From Planctomycetia bacterium (GTDB lineage Bacteria; Planctomycetota; Planctomycetia; Pirellulales; JACPPG01): 64,000 bases of DNA. The position numbers were made by a program, and so were the translations under genes. Each line of letters starts with the position of its first letter. Position 1 is the first letter of the stretch. Of this stretch, positions 1-8,416 are shown piece after piece. The notes below the pieces were generated by a model, which ran no database searches, was not told where the DNA came from, and saw only the letters and a program-made list of their open reading frames with translations. Location of the stretch: assembly GCA_016191115.1 (NCBI GenBank), contig JACPPG010000030.1, positions 62,001-126,000 of the forward strand, written 5' to 3'.

Positions 1-485
1 GAATCTATTTCTGGTTCCCCAAGATGTTCGGCCGCATGATGAACGAGTTCTGGGGCAAGGTCCACTTCTTCCTCTCGTTCGTCTTCTTCAACGGCACCTT
101 CTACACGATGCACATCCTGGGGGCCGGCGGCTTTCCGCGCCGCCTGGCCGATCCGTACCACTACGCCAGCTTCCGCGACATGCAGCCCCTGAACCAGTTC
201 ATGACCATCTGCGCGCTGGCGATGGGCGCGTCGCAGCTCATTTTTGTCGCCAATTTCTTCTACAGCATGTTCTTCGGTCCCAAGGTCGGGCGGAATCCCT
301 GGCACGCCAACACCCTGGAATGGTTCGCGCCCACGCCGCCGGGGCACGGCAACTTCGACATGCAGCCGATCGTCTACCGCGGCCCGTACGAATACGGCTC
401 GCCGGAAGTCGACACCGACTACTACCCGCAGACGCAGCCGCCGCCCGAAGGTCACGAGCACACGGGCGACGCGGGGCACCACTAG
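1..485 (+). CDS. ctaD: Cytochrome c oxidase subunit I, C-terminal part (5' end outside window)
   Basis: The reading frame is open from the first complete codon at position 3 to a stop at 483-485, giving the last 160 residues of the haem-copper oxidase catalytic subunit, an inner-membrane protein that reduces O2 and pumps protons. The run IYFWFPKMFGRMMNE and the following FFLSFVFFNGTFYTMH and FPRRLADP are typical of the last helices of COX1. The tail is hydrophilic and ends in a His/Glu-rich stretch. The haem and CuB ligands lie upstream of the window. The heme A synthase gene starts 3 bp after its stop, so the genes are very probably cotranscribed. Confidence 0.93.
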   Translation, partial: IYFWFPKMFGRMMNEFWGKVHFFLSFVFFNGTFYTMHILGAGGFPRRLADPYHYASFRDMQPLNQFMTICALAMGASQLIFVANFFYSMFFGPKVGRNPWHANTLEWFAPTPPGHGNFDMQPIVYRGPYEYGSPEVDTDYYPQTQPPPEGHEHTGDAGHH

Positions 486-488
486 AAC

Positions 489-1517
489 GTGAACCAAGCG
501 CACTTCCAAACCGACAGTCCCTGGCCGCATCGCGCGGCGGTGCTCTTGGTCTGCGCCACGTTTCCCTTGATCTGGGTCGGCGGGCTGGTGACGACCTACA
601 ACGCCGGCATGGCCGTGCCCGACTGGCCCACCACGTTCGGCTACAACTTGTTTCTCTATCCGTGGCAAACGTGGATCGCCGGTCCGTGGGACTTGTTCAT
701 CGAGCACGGCCATCGCTTGTTCGGCGCGGCGGTGGGCGTCTTGACGATCGCCCTGGTGGCTGCCGCGTTCCGCTACGACCGGCGGCCGTGGTTCCGCGCC
801 ATGACGCTCGTGGCGGTGGCCCTGGTGATTTTCCAGGGCGTGCTAGGGGGCCTGCGCGTGCGGCTCGACCAGAGGCTGTTGGCACAACTGCACGGCTGCA
901 CCGGGCCGGCCTTTTTCGCGCTGACCGTGGCTTTGGCCGTTTGGACGTCGCGGCGCTGGCGGGACGGAGTGGATCATTCACCGGCCGCCGCCGGCGATCG
1001 CAGTGCGGCCCGCTTTCAACGATTGGCATGGCTGACGACGGCGCTGGCGTGCGTGCAACTGGTGTTGGGCTCGCAATTGCGGCACGTTCGCGTCGAGGTC
1101 GACGCGTCGGTGTTCCGCGCCGCGGTGTGGCTGCATTTGTTCATGGCCGCGGCGCTTACGATTCACGTCGCGCTTGTGGCCGCGCGCTCGCTCCGCTTTT
1201 GGAACACGGCTGGCTGGCTCGCGCGGCCCGCGGTCTGCCTGGGGGCACTGCTCCTGGTGCAGCTTGGATTGGGCGGAGGCGCCTGGGTGGTGAACTATGG
1301 CTGGCCCGCCGGCTGGTTTGGTCAGCAAGCGTGGGCCCAAGGCTTTGTCGTGGCCCAGGAGAGCAGCACGCAGGCCATCGTCACGACGGCGCACGTCGCC
1401 ACGGGGTCGCTCATTTTGGCGACGGCGCTTTTGGTGGCGCTGCGGTCGATGCTGCTGCCGGCTTCGCGGCCGCTTGGCACCGCGGCCCGATTTGCCCGAC
1501 AGGAGGCGCTCGCGTGA
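489..1517 (+). CDS. ctaA: Heme A synthase (COX15/CtaA family)
   Basis: This 342-aa multi-spanning membrane protein should oxidise the C8 methyl of heme O to the formyl group of heme A for the neighbouring oxidase. The N-terminus carries the family pattern LIWVGGLVTTYNAGMAVPDWPTTFG followed by a helix with EHGHRLFGA (the conserved His region); further His residues occur in QLHGCTGP, WLHLFMAA and TTAHVATGS. About eight hydrophobic segments are visible, as expected. The GTG start at 489 lies 3 bp after the COX1 stop. Its end overlaps the next gene by 4 bp (GTGA), which argues for translational coupling with heme O synthase. Confidence 0.93.
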   Translation: MNQAHFQTDSPWPHRAAVLLVCATFPLIWVGGLVTTYNAGMAVPDWPTTFGYNLFLYPWQTWIAGPWDLFIEHGHRLFGAAVGVLTIALVAAAFRYDRRPWFRAMTLVAVALVIFQGVLGGLRVRLDQRLLAQLHGCTGPAFFALTVALAVWTSRRWRDGVDHSPAAAGDRSAARFQRLAWLTTALACVQLVLGSQLRHVRVEVDASVFRAAVWLHLFMAAALTIHVALVAARSLRFWNTAGWLARPAVCLGALLLVQLGLGGGAWVVNYGWPAGWFGQQAWAQGFVVAQESSTQAIVTTAHVATGSLILATALLVALRSMLLPASRPLGTAARFARQEALA

Positions 1518-2428
1518 GCACAATCCTTGCCATTGCGCCGACCGCCAGCCGCGCGAGCGGCTGGGTGCGCGTGCGCGACTATGTCGAGCTGACCAAACCG
1601 AGAATTGCCGTGCTGGAATTGGTCACGGTGGCCGTGGCCGCGTTCGTCGCGCGGTGGGGCGCGCCCGACGCCTATCGGTTGACGGCCGCGCTTGTGGGAA
1701 CGGCGCTCGTGGCCGCGGGCGCCAGCGCCTGGAACCAATGGATCGAGCGCCGCAGCGACGCGCTCATGGCGCGGACCCTGAATCGCCCGCTGCCGGCCGG
1801 GCGCCTTTCCACGCGCGAAGTGCTGTGGTTCGGCAGCCTGGCGACGATCGCGGGCGTGGCGTGGCTGGCCGCGACGGTCAACGCAGTGACCGCCGTGCTC
1901 GCCGCGGCCACTTGGGCCACGTACGTTTGCGTCTACACGCCGCTCAAGTCGCGCTCGATCCACAACACGGCCGTCGGCGCCGTGGCCGGCGCGATGCCGA
2001 TCTTGATCGGCTGGACGGCAGTCGACGGTCGTTTGGGGCTGGCGGCCGCGACGTTGTTCTTGATCGTCTTCCTCTGGCAGTTTCCGCACTTCATGGCGAT
2101 CGCGTGGATGTATCGGGCCGACTACGCCCAGGCGGGCTTGCGAATGCTTTCGGCTGTCGATCCGTCGGGGCGCCGGGTGGGATTGCAGGCCGTGCTCGGC
2201 GCGCTTGTGCTTTTGCCGGTGAGCCTTCTTCCAGCGGTGCTGCACGTGGCGGGGGGAGGCTACTTCGCCGCGGCGTTGATGTTAGGACTGGGCCAGTTGG
2301 CGTGCGCCGCGTGGTTTGCCCGGCGCCTGGACGAGCGTTCCGCGCGGATGTTGTTGCGGGCGTCGCTTGTGTACTTGCCGCTTGTGCTCTTGCTGTTGAC
2401 GTTGGGTCCGCTGGTTGGTTCCGGATAG
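1514..2428 (+). CDS. ctaB: Protoheme IX farnesyltransferase (heme O synthase)
   Basis: This 304-aa UbiA-superfamily integral membrane prenyltransferase transfers a farnesyl group to heme b, giving heme O, the substrate of the preceding heme A synthase. The visible hallmarks are DYVELTKPRIAVLELVT at the N-terminus, the Asp-rich catalytic loop N-Q-W-I-E-R-x-x-D-A-L-M-x-R-T near residues 74-88 with RPLPAGR after it, and the second loop FLWQFPHFMAIAW. The reading frame is open further upstream, but the GTG at 1514, overlapping the ctaA stop as GTGA, gives a normal family length and the correct N-terminus. Confidence 0.94.
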   Translation: MSTILAIAPTASRASGWVRVRDYVELTKPRIAVLELVTVAVAAFVARWGAPDAYRLTAALVGTALVAAGASAWNQWIERRSDALMARTLNRPLPAGRLSTREVLWFGSLATIAGVAWLAATVNAVTAVLAAATWATYVCVYTPLKSRSIHNTAVGAVAGAMPILIGWTAVDGRLGLAAATLFLIVFLWQFPHFMAIAWMYRADYAQAGLRMLSAVDPSGRRVGLQAVLGALVLLPVSLLPAVLHVAGGGYFAAALMLGLGQLACAAWFARRLDERSARMLLRASLVYLPLVLLLLTLGPLVGSG

Positions 2429-2521
2429 TCTGGCGCGCCCTCCGACGCGGTTGACAAGGTTTTGCCGCGTCGAGCCGATATTGTTTTCTTTGTCGCACGA
2501 ATTGTCTTTGAGAAAGTTGTC

Positions 2522-3436
2522 ATGGCCATTGCCGCTGACCCCCATCACGAACACGCCGGACACTTGAAACTGGAATATCAGCCGGCCTTGCCCCTGCCAA
2601 ACGGCAAGCTGATCGTCTGGCTATTTTTGTCGACGGAGATCATGTTCTTCGCCGCCCTGATCGGCGTGTACATCGTGCTCCGTTTCGGTGCGCCCAACTG
2701 GCCGGCCACGCACGACGTGCACCTTTCCGAGCCCATCGGCGCTTTCAACACGTTCGTGCTGATCTGCTCAAGCGTCACGGTGGTGTTGTCGCTGGAAAGC
2801 GCCCGCGCGAACAAGGCCGGCATGGCCAAGGCGTGGCTCGCCGCGACGTTGATCCTGGGCGCGGTGTTTTTGGGGGTGAAGGGCTACGAGTACAACGCCA
2901 AGTTCTCGCACGGCATCTTTCCGATGTTTCCGCGCAGCCGCATCCACGAGCGGGCCGACTTGAACTACGGTTCGGCCGCGCGGCAGCGTTTGCAGGCGAT
3001 CATCGCGCCGCTGTCGACAAAGCCGGCTGAGGCGTTGACCGAAGAAGATACCGAGCGCCTGGCGCTTGCCAAGAAGCTCGCCGAGCAGTTCAGCACCGAT
3101 AACCTGGTGACGCTGCAGCGGTTGGCCGACGAGGTCATGCCCCCGGCCTCGCGCAGCGGGGAACACGACGGCGAGCATGGCCATGGCCTGAATGACGAGC
3201 ATCCCTGGCTCAAGCTGCCCATCGTCATCCCCGGCGGCAATATGTGGGCCAGCACCTATTTCACGCTTACCGGCTTTCACGCCCTGCACGTGCTCGTGGG
3301 CCTGATCGTCTTCGCGATCATGATGCCCATGACGCTCTCGGCGGCCAAGGCCGGCATCATCGAGAACGTGGGGCTGTACTGGCACTTCGTCGATCTGGTG
3401 TGGATCTTCCTGTTCCCGCTTTTGTACTTGTTCTGA
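2522..3436 (+). CDS. ctaE: Cytochrome c oxidase subunit III with a large soluble insert
   Basis: This 304-aa protein is the non-redox COX3 subunit. Transmembrane segments are seen at about 30-53, 75-95 and 105-120, then at 243-270 ([15 protein letters not shown]) and 285-304 ([14 protein letters not shown]), the last two being family signatures. Between helices three and four lies an extra hydrophilic segment of about 100 residues (135-235), with charged helical sequence and a His/Glu/Asp cluster ([14 protein letters not shown]). The frame is open from 2462, but the ATG at 2522, preceded by GAGAAAG, is the better start. It lies between heme O synthase and COX4 in the oxidase locus. Confidence 0.92.
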   Translation: MAIAADPHHEHAGHLKLEYQPALPLPNGKLIVWLFLSTEIMFFAALIGVYIVLRFGAPNWPATHDVHLSEPIGAFNTFVLICSSVTVVLSLESARANKAGMAKAWLAATLILGAVFLGVKGYEYNAKFSHGIFPMFPRSRIHERADLNYGSAARQRLQAIIAPLSTKPAEALTEEDTERLALAKKLAEQFSTDNLVTLQRLADEVMPPASRSGEHDGEHGHGLNDEHPWLKLPIVIPGGNMWASTYFTLTGFHALHVLVGLIVFAIMMPMTLSAAKAGIIENVGLYWHFVDLVWIFLFPLLYLF

Positions 3437-3479
3437 TGTTTCCGCCGCCCATGAGCGCGGCGATACGACTGGAGCCAAG

Positions 3480-3920
3480 ATGACGACGCACGATTCCGAT
3501 CATGCCGTGGACACTCACGCCCACGCCGAGGGGCACGGCGGCATCGCCAAGTACATCTACGTATTCTTGGCGCTATGCGTGCTCACCGGCGCTTCGTTTT
3601 TCACCTACTCGGACTACTGGCCGTACCACGAGCATCCCGAGGTGGGGCGGTTGTTCATGATGGTCGTGTCGTGTACGAAGGCCATGCTCGTGATTTTGTT
3701 CTTCATGCACGTGAAGTACGAAGCCGACTGGAAATACGTGTTGACGATCCCCGCGTCGATCATGTCGCTACTCTTGATCCTGGCGCTTGTGCCCGATATC
3801 GGTCTCCGCATGCGCACCTATTCGCCCGAGCGGAAAGAGCACGCGGCGCAATCGAAAGCGGCTAACGAGAAGCTTCAAGAAAAGGTCCGCGCGGAGGAGC
3901 CGCACGACGCAGCCCATTAG
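3480..3920 (+). CDS. ctaF: Cytochrome c oxidase subunit IV (prokaryotic type)
   Basis: A 146-aa small oxidase subunit with three hydrophobic helices (about 27-43, 58-76 and 86-105). The second contains the pattern CTKAMLVILFFMHVKYE, characteristic of the bacterial COX4 / caa3-type subunit IV family. The N-terminus is His/Asp-rich and the C-terminus is a charged soluble tail ending in His. The ATG at 3480 follows a GGAG motif, 43 bp after the COX3 stop. It completes the canonical subunit I-III-IV order; subunit II would lie upstream of the window. Confidence 0.9.
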   Translation: MTTHDSDHAVDTHAHAEGHGGIAKYIYVFLALCVLTGASFFTYSDYWPYHEHPEVGRLFMMVVSCTKAMLVILFFMHVKYEADWKYVLTIPASIMSLLLILALVPDIGLRMRTYSPERKEHAAQSKAANEKLQEKVRAEEPHDAAH

Positions 3921-4020
3921 GCGCGGCGCCGCTGCCGCCCGGAAGCGTTCCCCGTGTGTTTGCCAGCACGCCCGGGGGAAGCCGGCGGTGGCACCGCACG
4001 TACCTCGAGAGTGGCGTTTT

Positions 4021-4971
4021 ATGGTTTCCGCGGCCGCCGTCGTCGTTTCGGGGCTCGTGTATCGATACGGCCAGCGCCTGGCCCTGGACGACGTTAGCTT
4101 GTCGATCGACCAGGGAGAGGTCTTCGCCTTTCTCGGACCCAATGGCGGCGGCAAGACGACGCTTTTTCGCCTGCTGTCGACCCTGATTCCAGTGCAGTCC
4201 GGCGAGATCGAAATCCTGTCGCTCGACGCCGCCCGACAGGCCCACCAGGTCCGCCGGCGGATCGGCGTCGTGTTCCAGGCCCCCAGCCTCGACCGCAAAC
4301 TGACCGTGGCCGAGAACCTCTGGCAGCACGCCCGCCTATATGGTCTTTCGGGCAAGGTATTCCAGGAGCGACGGCGTGAGATGCTTTTGCGGTTCGGCCT
4401 GGCCGACCGCGCCGGCGACCTGGTCGAGACGCTCTCTGGCGGACTGCGCCGCCGCGTCGAATTGGCCAAGGGACTCTTGCACCGCCCACAGCTTCTGCTG
4501 CTCGACGAGCCGAGCACCGGGCTCGACCCAGGCGCGCGCGCCGACCTGTGGGAGTATCTCCATCGCGTCCGCGCGGAGGACGGCGTAACGGTCGTGCTGA
4601 CGACCCATCTCTTGGAGGAGGCGGACAAAGCAGATCGTCTGGCAATCATGAACGCCGGTCGCGTCGTCGCACTCGACACGCCCGAGCGGCTGCGCAGCAT
4701 GGTGGGGGGCGACACGATTTCAATCGAGACGCCCGAGCCGGCGGCGCTAGCCGCGAGCATCCGCGAGCGTTTCGGGCGCGAAGTGACCGTCGTTGACGGA
4801 CGCGTGCGGTTCGAGCAGCCCGATGGTCCGCAGTGGGTCGCCCGTCTGGCCACGGAGTTCGCGGGCCGCATCCAATCGATCACGGTGGGCAAGCCGACGC
4901 TCGAGGACGTGTTCATCGCCAAGACGGGCCATCGCTTCCGCGAGGCGGAGGAGGTGGGCGTTGGCGAGTGA
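4021..4971 (+). CDS. ABC transporter ATP-binding protein
   Basis: This 316-aa cytoplasmic ATPase is of the DrrA/CcmA-like type that energises ABC-2 exporters. It has Walker A GPNGGGKT (39-46), a Q-loop in GVVFQAP (Q86), the signature LSGG (138-141) followed by LRRRVELAKGLLHRP, Walker B LLLLDEPSTGLDP (158-170) and the H-loop TTHLLEEAD. A C-terminal extension of about 80 residues (the DUF4162-like region of this class) follows. The frame is open from 3787, but the ATG at 4021 begins the conserved domain. It overlaps the permease gene by 11 bp. Its place between oxidase subunits and a SCO protein suggests a role in oxidase or copper assembly; this is inferred. Confidence 0.92.
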   Translation: MVSAAAVVVSGLVYRYGQRLALDDVSLSIDQGEVFAFLGPNGGGKTTLFRLLSTLIPVQSGEIEILSLDAARQAHQVRRRIGVVFQAPSLDRKLTVAENLWQHARLYGLSGKVFQERRREMLLRFGLADRAGDLVETLSGGLRRRVELAKGLLHRPQLLLLDEPSTGLDPGARADLWEYLHRVRAEDGVTVVLTTHLLEEADKADRLAIMNAGRVVALDTPERLRSMVGGDTISIETPEPAALAASIRERFGREVTVVDGRVRFEQPDGPQWVARLATEFAGRIQSITVGKPTLEDVFIAKTGHRFREAEEVGVGE

Positions 4972-5860
4972 TGGCGTCGTATTGCGGGAAGGCGTGGCGC
5001 TTCGTCCCCAGCCGGGCGGCGGAAGCAGCGATCGCGACGCGCACAATTCCGGTTCGACGATTCATTCCGGCTCGGCCGTCTGGTCCCTTTGCTGGCGCGA
5101 AATGCTACGCTTCGTGCGGCAGCGCAACCGCATTGTGGGGGCGATCGGCCAGCCGGTGCTCTTCTGGGCCCTGTTTGGCGCGGGGCTCGGCCCCACGTTC
5201 CAGTTGGCCGGGGCGGGCACGGACGTCAGCTACCGCGAGTACTTCTTTCCCGGCACGCTCGCGCTCATTCTGCTATTTACGGCGATCTTCTCCACGATCT
5301 CGATCATCGAGGACCGCCGCGAGGGGTTCTTGCAATCGGTCCTGGTGGCGCCCATACCGCGCTGGTCGATGGTGCTGGGCAAAGTGCTGGGCGGCACGGT
5401 GTTGGCCGTCGCGCAAGGGTGGCTGTTTCTCGCGCTGGGCCTCACCGTGGGAATGAAGTTCTCGCTTCCCGGCGTGGCGGCCGCGGGATTGTTTTCGTTC
5501 GTTGTCGCCTTCGCGCTCACGGCGCTCGGATTCGTCATTGCCTGGCGGATGGATTCCACGCAGGGCTTTCACGCCATCATGAGCGTGTTCCTCCTGCCGA
5601 TGTGGCTCCTCTCCGGCGCCTTCTTCCCGGCCGAAAGCGGCTGGCTAAGCTGGGTCATGTGGGCCAACCCGCTGACGTACGGCGTCGCCGGGCTGCGTAG
5701 GCTCTTGTATCTGGGAGAGAATGCCGTGGCCGGGTCGGGCTGGATGGCGGCGCTACCGGCCCTGGCGGTTTGCCTGACTGTAACTTTTGCATTCGCCGTG
5801 GCGACGTTCGCGATGAGCTGTTGGATCGCGAACAAGCGCACGACGGGAGATTTGCTATGA
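4961..5860 (+). CDS. ABC-2 type transporter permease
   Basis: This 299-aa membrane component pairs with the preceding ATPase. After a soluble N-terminus of about 40 residues, WREMLRFVRQRNRIVGAIGQPVLFWALFGAGLG introduces six hydrophobic segments in the ABC-2 layout, with IFSTISIIEDRREGFLQSVLVAP in the conserved cytoplasmic loop. The best start is the TTG at 4961, with GGAGGAGG just upstream and an 11-bp overlap with the ATPase gene; no good ATG lies in this frame before the first helix. The stop overlaps the SCO start codon (ATGA), so ATPase, permease and SCO form one translational unit. Confidence 0.9.
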   Translation: MASDGVVLREGVALRPQPGGGSSDRDAHNSGSTIHSGSAVWSLCWREMLRFVRQRNRIVGAIGQPVLFWALFGAGLGPTFQLAGAGTDVSYREYFFPGTLALILLFTAIFSTISIIEDRREGFLQSVLVAPIPRWSMVLGKVLGGTVLAVAQGWLFLALGLTVGMKFSLPGVAAAGLFSFVVAFALTALGFVIAWRMDSTQGFHAIMSVFLLPMWLLSGAFFPAESGWLSWVMWANPLTYGVAGLRRLLYLGENAVAGSGWMAALPALAVCLTVTFAFAVATFAMSCWIANKRTTGDLL

Positions 5861-6624
5861 CGTTCGCAGTGAAGATTTGGTTGTCGCTGTTGCTCGTGCT
5901 TCTGGCCGCCTACGCCGCGTTCAGCGGTTGGAGGATTTACGACCGCACGGCCACGGCTCTTGTCGCCGCCCCGTCGCCGGCCGAAGTGCCGTCAAACGTC
6001 ATCGAGAGCACGCGCCCTACCGGTTCGCTCGCCGACCTGAAGCTGGTCGACACCAAGAACGAGCCCTTCGACTTCGGCTCGCTCAAGGGAAACGTTTGGT
6101 TGGGCAGCTTCTTCTTCAGCAGTTGCCCGGGACCTTGCGCACAGATGAACCGGGCGATCGCCGCGCTGCAAGAGGAGATCAACAGCGACGATCTGAAGTT
6201 CGTCAGTATCACGGTCGACCCGGCGAACGACACGCCCGAGCACCTGGCCGCCTACGCCCATTCGTTCAAGGCCGATCCCGCGCGGTGGTTCTTCCTCAGC
6301 GGCCCATTTGCCGACGTGCAGCACCTGGGCGCGGAAATCTTCCAGGTGGCCGTCGGTCCCAAGATGCACACCGAACGGGTGATGCTGGTCGACCGCGCAA
6401 GCAAGCTGCGCGGCCTGTACCTGACGAGCGACCCGACGCAGACGTTGGCGCTCAAGCGGAAGATCAAGGAGCTGCTGGCGGAATCGCCGCGGGCAGGCGA
6501 AGACGCGGCAAGCGAGCGAGTTGCCGAATCGTCCGCGGCCGCCAAGGCAGAGGTCGCGGACGATTCACCTGCCAAGGCCGCGGATGGCAGCGCGGCAGAA
6601 CCATCCTCCGAGGCCCAGCCGTGA
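5857..6624 (+). CDS. SCO1/SenC family copper chaperone for cytochrome c oxidase
   Basis: This 255-aa membrane-anchored thioredoxin-fold protein should deliver copper to the CuA site of the oxidase. An N-terminal anchor (about 5-25) precedes the SCO domain with the Cu-binding pair C90-x3-C94 (CPGPC) and the distal histidine H171 in KMHTERVMLVDR; VSITVDPANDTPEHLAAYA is the usual SCO segment. The last about 45 residues are a low-complexity Ala/Ser/Glu/Asp tail not seen in most SCO proteins. The start ATG at 5857 overlaps the permease stop; the stop overlaps the DUF420 GTG. The location beside oxidase genes fits the role. Confidence 0.93.
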   Translation: MTFAVKIWLSLLLVLLAAYAAFSGWRIYDRTATALVAAPSPAEVPSNVIESTRPTGSLADLKLVDTKNEPFDFGSLKGNVWLGSFFFSSCPGPCAQMNRAIAALQEEINSDDLKFVSITVDPANDTPEHLAAYAHSFKADPARWFFLSGPFADVQHLGAEIFQVAVGPKMHTERVMLVDRASKLRGLYLTSDPTQTLALKRKIKELLAESPRAGEDAASERVAESSAAAKAEVADDSPAKAADGSAAEPSSEAQP

Positions 6625-7091
6625 TCGCCAGTGCGGATGTCCTTTTGCTGGCATTTGCCGTCGAGGACCTGTCGACCGTCAACGCGCTCTTGAACGCGAC
6701 TGCGACCGTGCTATTGCTGTCGGGCTACTATGCGATCAAGCACGGCCGGGAGCAGGCGCACAAGCGGGCGATGCTATCGGCATTCGCGGTTAGCATCCTG
6801 TTTTTGGCATCGTACGTCGTATACCACCTCCGGGTGCGCAGCGTTCATTTTCCAGGTCCGCCGCCGATCAGCTACGTCTACTACGCGATCCTGGTTCCGC
6901 ACGTCATCTTGGCGGCCACGGTGCCGGCGCTGGCGCCTGTGACCATCTACTTTGGGCTGACCGACCAGCGGCAGCGACACCGCCGGCTAGCCCGCTTTAC
7001 GTTTCCGATCTGGCTTTTTGTTTCCGTCACCGGCGTGATCGTGTACCTGATGCTTTACCACCTGTACCCAGCCGCGAGCGGTGGGGTATAA
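6621..7091 (+). CDS. DUF420 family membrane protein
   Basis: This 156-aa protein has four hydrophobic helices and the DUF420 (YozB-like) features: LNATATVLLLSGYYAIKHGREQAHKRAMLSAF, FLASYVVYHLRV and the terminal IWLFVSVTGVIVYLMLYHLYP, with conserved His residues. Members usually sit next to SCO and cytochrome c oxidase genes and are thought to assist oxidase assembly; the biochemical function is unknown. The GTG at 6621 overlaps the SCO stop (GTGA). Confidence 0.88.
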   Translation: MIASADVLLLAFAVEDLSTVNALLNATATVLLLSGYYAIKHGREQAHKRAMLSAFAVSILFLASYVVYHLRVRSVHFPGPPPISYVYYAILVPHVILAATVPALAPVTIYFGLTDQRQRHRRLARFTFPIWLFVSVTGVIVYLMLYHLYPAASGGV

Positions 7092-7092
7092 T
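7087..7092 (+). promoter_or_regulatory. Possible -10 hexamer before the small secreted-protein gene
   Basis: A perfect TATAAT lies at the DUF420 stop, 56 bp before the next ATG at 7148. No convincing -35 box is seen at 16-19 bp upstream, so this is only a candidate. Confidence 0.25.
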
Positions 7093-7147
7093 GCCAACCA
7101 TAGTTGCCGCCCGGCCTTGTCCCCCCGGCGGTTGGAAGCGCGACAAC

Positions 7148-7504
7148 ATGAACACCCGATCTCGACGCACACTCTGGCACGCGACGACGTTCTGCCTGAC
7201 GATGGCGATTATTTTCGCCGCGTGCCCCACGGCGAGCGCCTGTCCAAGCTGCAAGGCGGCCCTCGCCGCGCAAGAAGGGCAGGGGGACCTCGTCAAGGGT
7301 TTTTTCTGGAGCATCATGTTCATGCTCTCGATGCCCTTTACGATCCTCGGCTCGTTCAGCGGTTACATGTATCTTCTGGTGCGCCGCGCGCGGCGCGACG
7401 GCGGCCTCACGCCATCGAATGCGGCCATCGCACTGCCATCGAGCGAGCAAGCCGCCGCGAGCACCGGTGCGCTCGAGCATGAGGAAGAGCTGGCGTCGCT
7501 CTAG
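7148..7504 (+). CDS. Small secreted or membrane protein of the oxidase locus, unknown function
   Basis: A 118-aa protein. The N-terminus (about 1-32) is a signal-peptide-like segment ending in a small-residue region, followed by ASACPSCKAAL (a CxxC pair, possibly metal-binding or redox). A second helix lies at about 52-75 (FFWSIMFMLSMPFTILGSFSGYMYLLV). The tail is hydrophilic. The ATG at 7148 has GGAAG about 13 bp upstream; an upstream ATG at 7091, overlapping the DUF420 stop, is possible but would add a non-signal leader. The CxxC and the location suggest oxidase or copper assembly; this is inferred from context only. Confidence 0.7.
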   Translation: MNTRSRRTLWHATTFCLTMAIIFAACPTASACPSCKAALAAQEGQGDLVKGFFWSIMFMLSMPFTILGSFSGYMYLLVRRARRDGGLTPSNAAIALPSSEQAAASTGALEHEEELASL

Positions 7505-7568
7505 CTCTAGCACTGCGGTCAAAAAAGGCCGTGAAGCGCGTGTGCCGCTGACGCCGCACCGCAACCGC

Positions 7569-7949
7569 TCATCGATCGCGTTGTTCCGTGTCGCGCGCCT
7601 CCGCCGGTGGCGGATCGACAAAATGATCCCACACCATCCATATGGCACGGGCATACCGAAAGAACCATAGTGGAAAGACCACGCAGAACACGGCCAGCGA
7701 CCAAAGCAAGACCCGCGGCGAAAGGTCCGTCAATGCAAATCCGGCCACGTATGCGGCCGTGACCAGTAGCGCCGTCACGCCGTAGTTGAAGTAGATCGAG
7801 CCCAGAAAGTAGCCCGGCTCCCGTTCGTAGCGCAGGCCACACGCAGGGCAGTTCGGATGCATGCGCAAGGCGCCGGCAAAGAGCTTTCCGCGTCCGCACC
7901 GCGGGCAGCGCAATCGCGCGGCGCGGCCAATAAGCTTCCATAGGCTCAC
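7569..7949 (-). CDS. DUF983 family zinc-ribbon membrane protein
   Basis: A 126-aa protein with an N-terminal zinc-ribbon pattern (C15-PR-C18 and C34-PA-C37, in RCPRCGRGKLF and NCPACG) followed by two transmembrane helices, the usual DUF983 layout. The family is often encoded near cytochrome c oxidase genes; its function is not established. The GTG at 7949 is chosen because GGGAG lies 6 bp upstream on this strand; a TTG at 7988 would add 13 residues. The gene runs convergent to the oxidase locus, 64 bp from the preceding stop. Confidence 0.85.
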   Translation of the reverse strand: MSLWKLIGRAARLRCPRCGRGKLFAGALRMHPNCPACGLRYEREPGYFLGSIYFNYGVTALLVTAAYVAGFALTDLSPRVLLWSLAVFCVVFPLWFFRYARAIWMVWDHFVDPPPAEARDTEQRDR

Positions 7950-8192
7950 GCGCGGCTCCCGTTGGTGGGAGGAGTGTCGAATGTCCAAGTCCGAATGTGC
8001 GAGGAAGTCGAAAGCACGAAATCAGAAGCGGTCGATGCCGGATTGCCCGCCGCCGCCGAGGTACGATACCCTACTGTTTGCCATATCGGGAGTGCGGGGC
8101 CTGCTCGAGCCGTTTGCGTCCCGTGAGGACGCATCGATCGCAACTCCGTTTCCCGCAAACCACGATGATAACCCGGAAGCGAGGAGGCGTTT

Positions 8193-8366
8193 GTGCGCGG
8201 CGTTGGTCGACTGTTGCAGATCGCCGGACTCGTCGCGCCGATTCTGGCCATCGCGCTGCAGGTCGCGGGGCAATTGAGCGTCGGCAAGATGCTCGTGATG
8301 GCCGTGGCAGCGATCGCGCTTTTCTACATCGGGCGGATTCTCGAAGGCTACGCCCGGGGCGGCTGA
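8193..8366 (+). CDS. 57-aa small membrane protein
   Basis: A short gene with a strong ribosome binding site, AGGAGG, 5 bp before the GTG at 8193. The product is MRGVGRLLQIAGLVAPILAI followed by a loop (QVAGQLSVGKML) and a second hydrophobic segment, ending FYIGRILEGYARGG: a two-helix hairpin of 57 residues. Proteins of this shape are common in planctomycete genomes as I remember them, but no function is known. It starts 243 bp from the divergent DUF983 gene. Confidence 0.72.
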   Translation: MRGVGRLLQIAGLVAPILAIALQVAGQLSVGKMLVMAVAAIALFYIGRILEGYARGG

Positions 8367-8387
8367 CGGTTCGCATCCAGTGCGTAT

Positions 8388-8416
8388 TTAGCCGCCGGTG
8401 AATCACCGGGGGCTAA
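8388..8416. repeat. Short palindrome of the TTAGCC/GGCTAA type
   Basis: TTAGCC at 8388 and GGCTAA at 8411 enclose CCGGTGA/TCACCGG, forming a nearly perfect hairpin just after the 57-aa gene. It has no U-tract, so it is more like a REP element than an intrinsic terminator. Confidence 0.6.

Noticed and set aside
4971-5456. ATG at 4971 as start of the ABC permease
   Set aside because: It belongs to another frame that stops at 5456 and has no permease features; the TTG at 4961 is in the correct frame.
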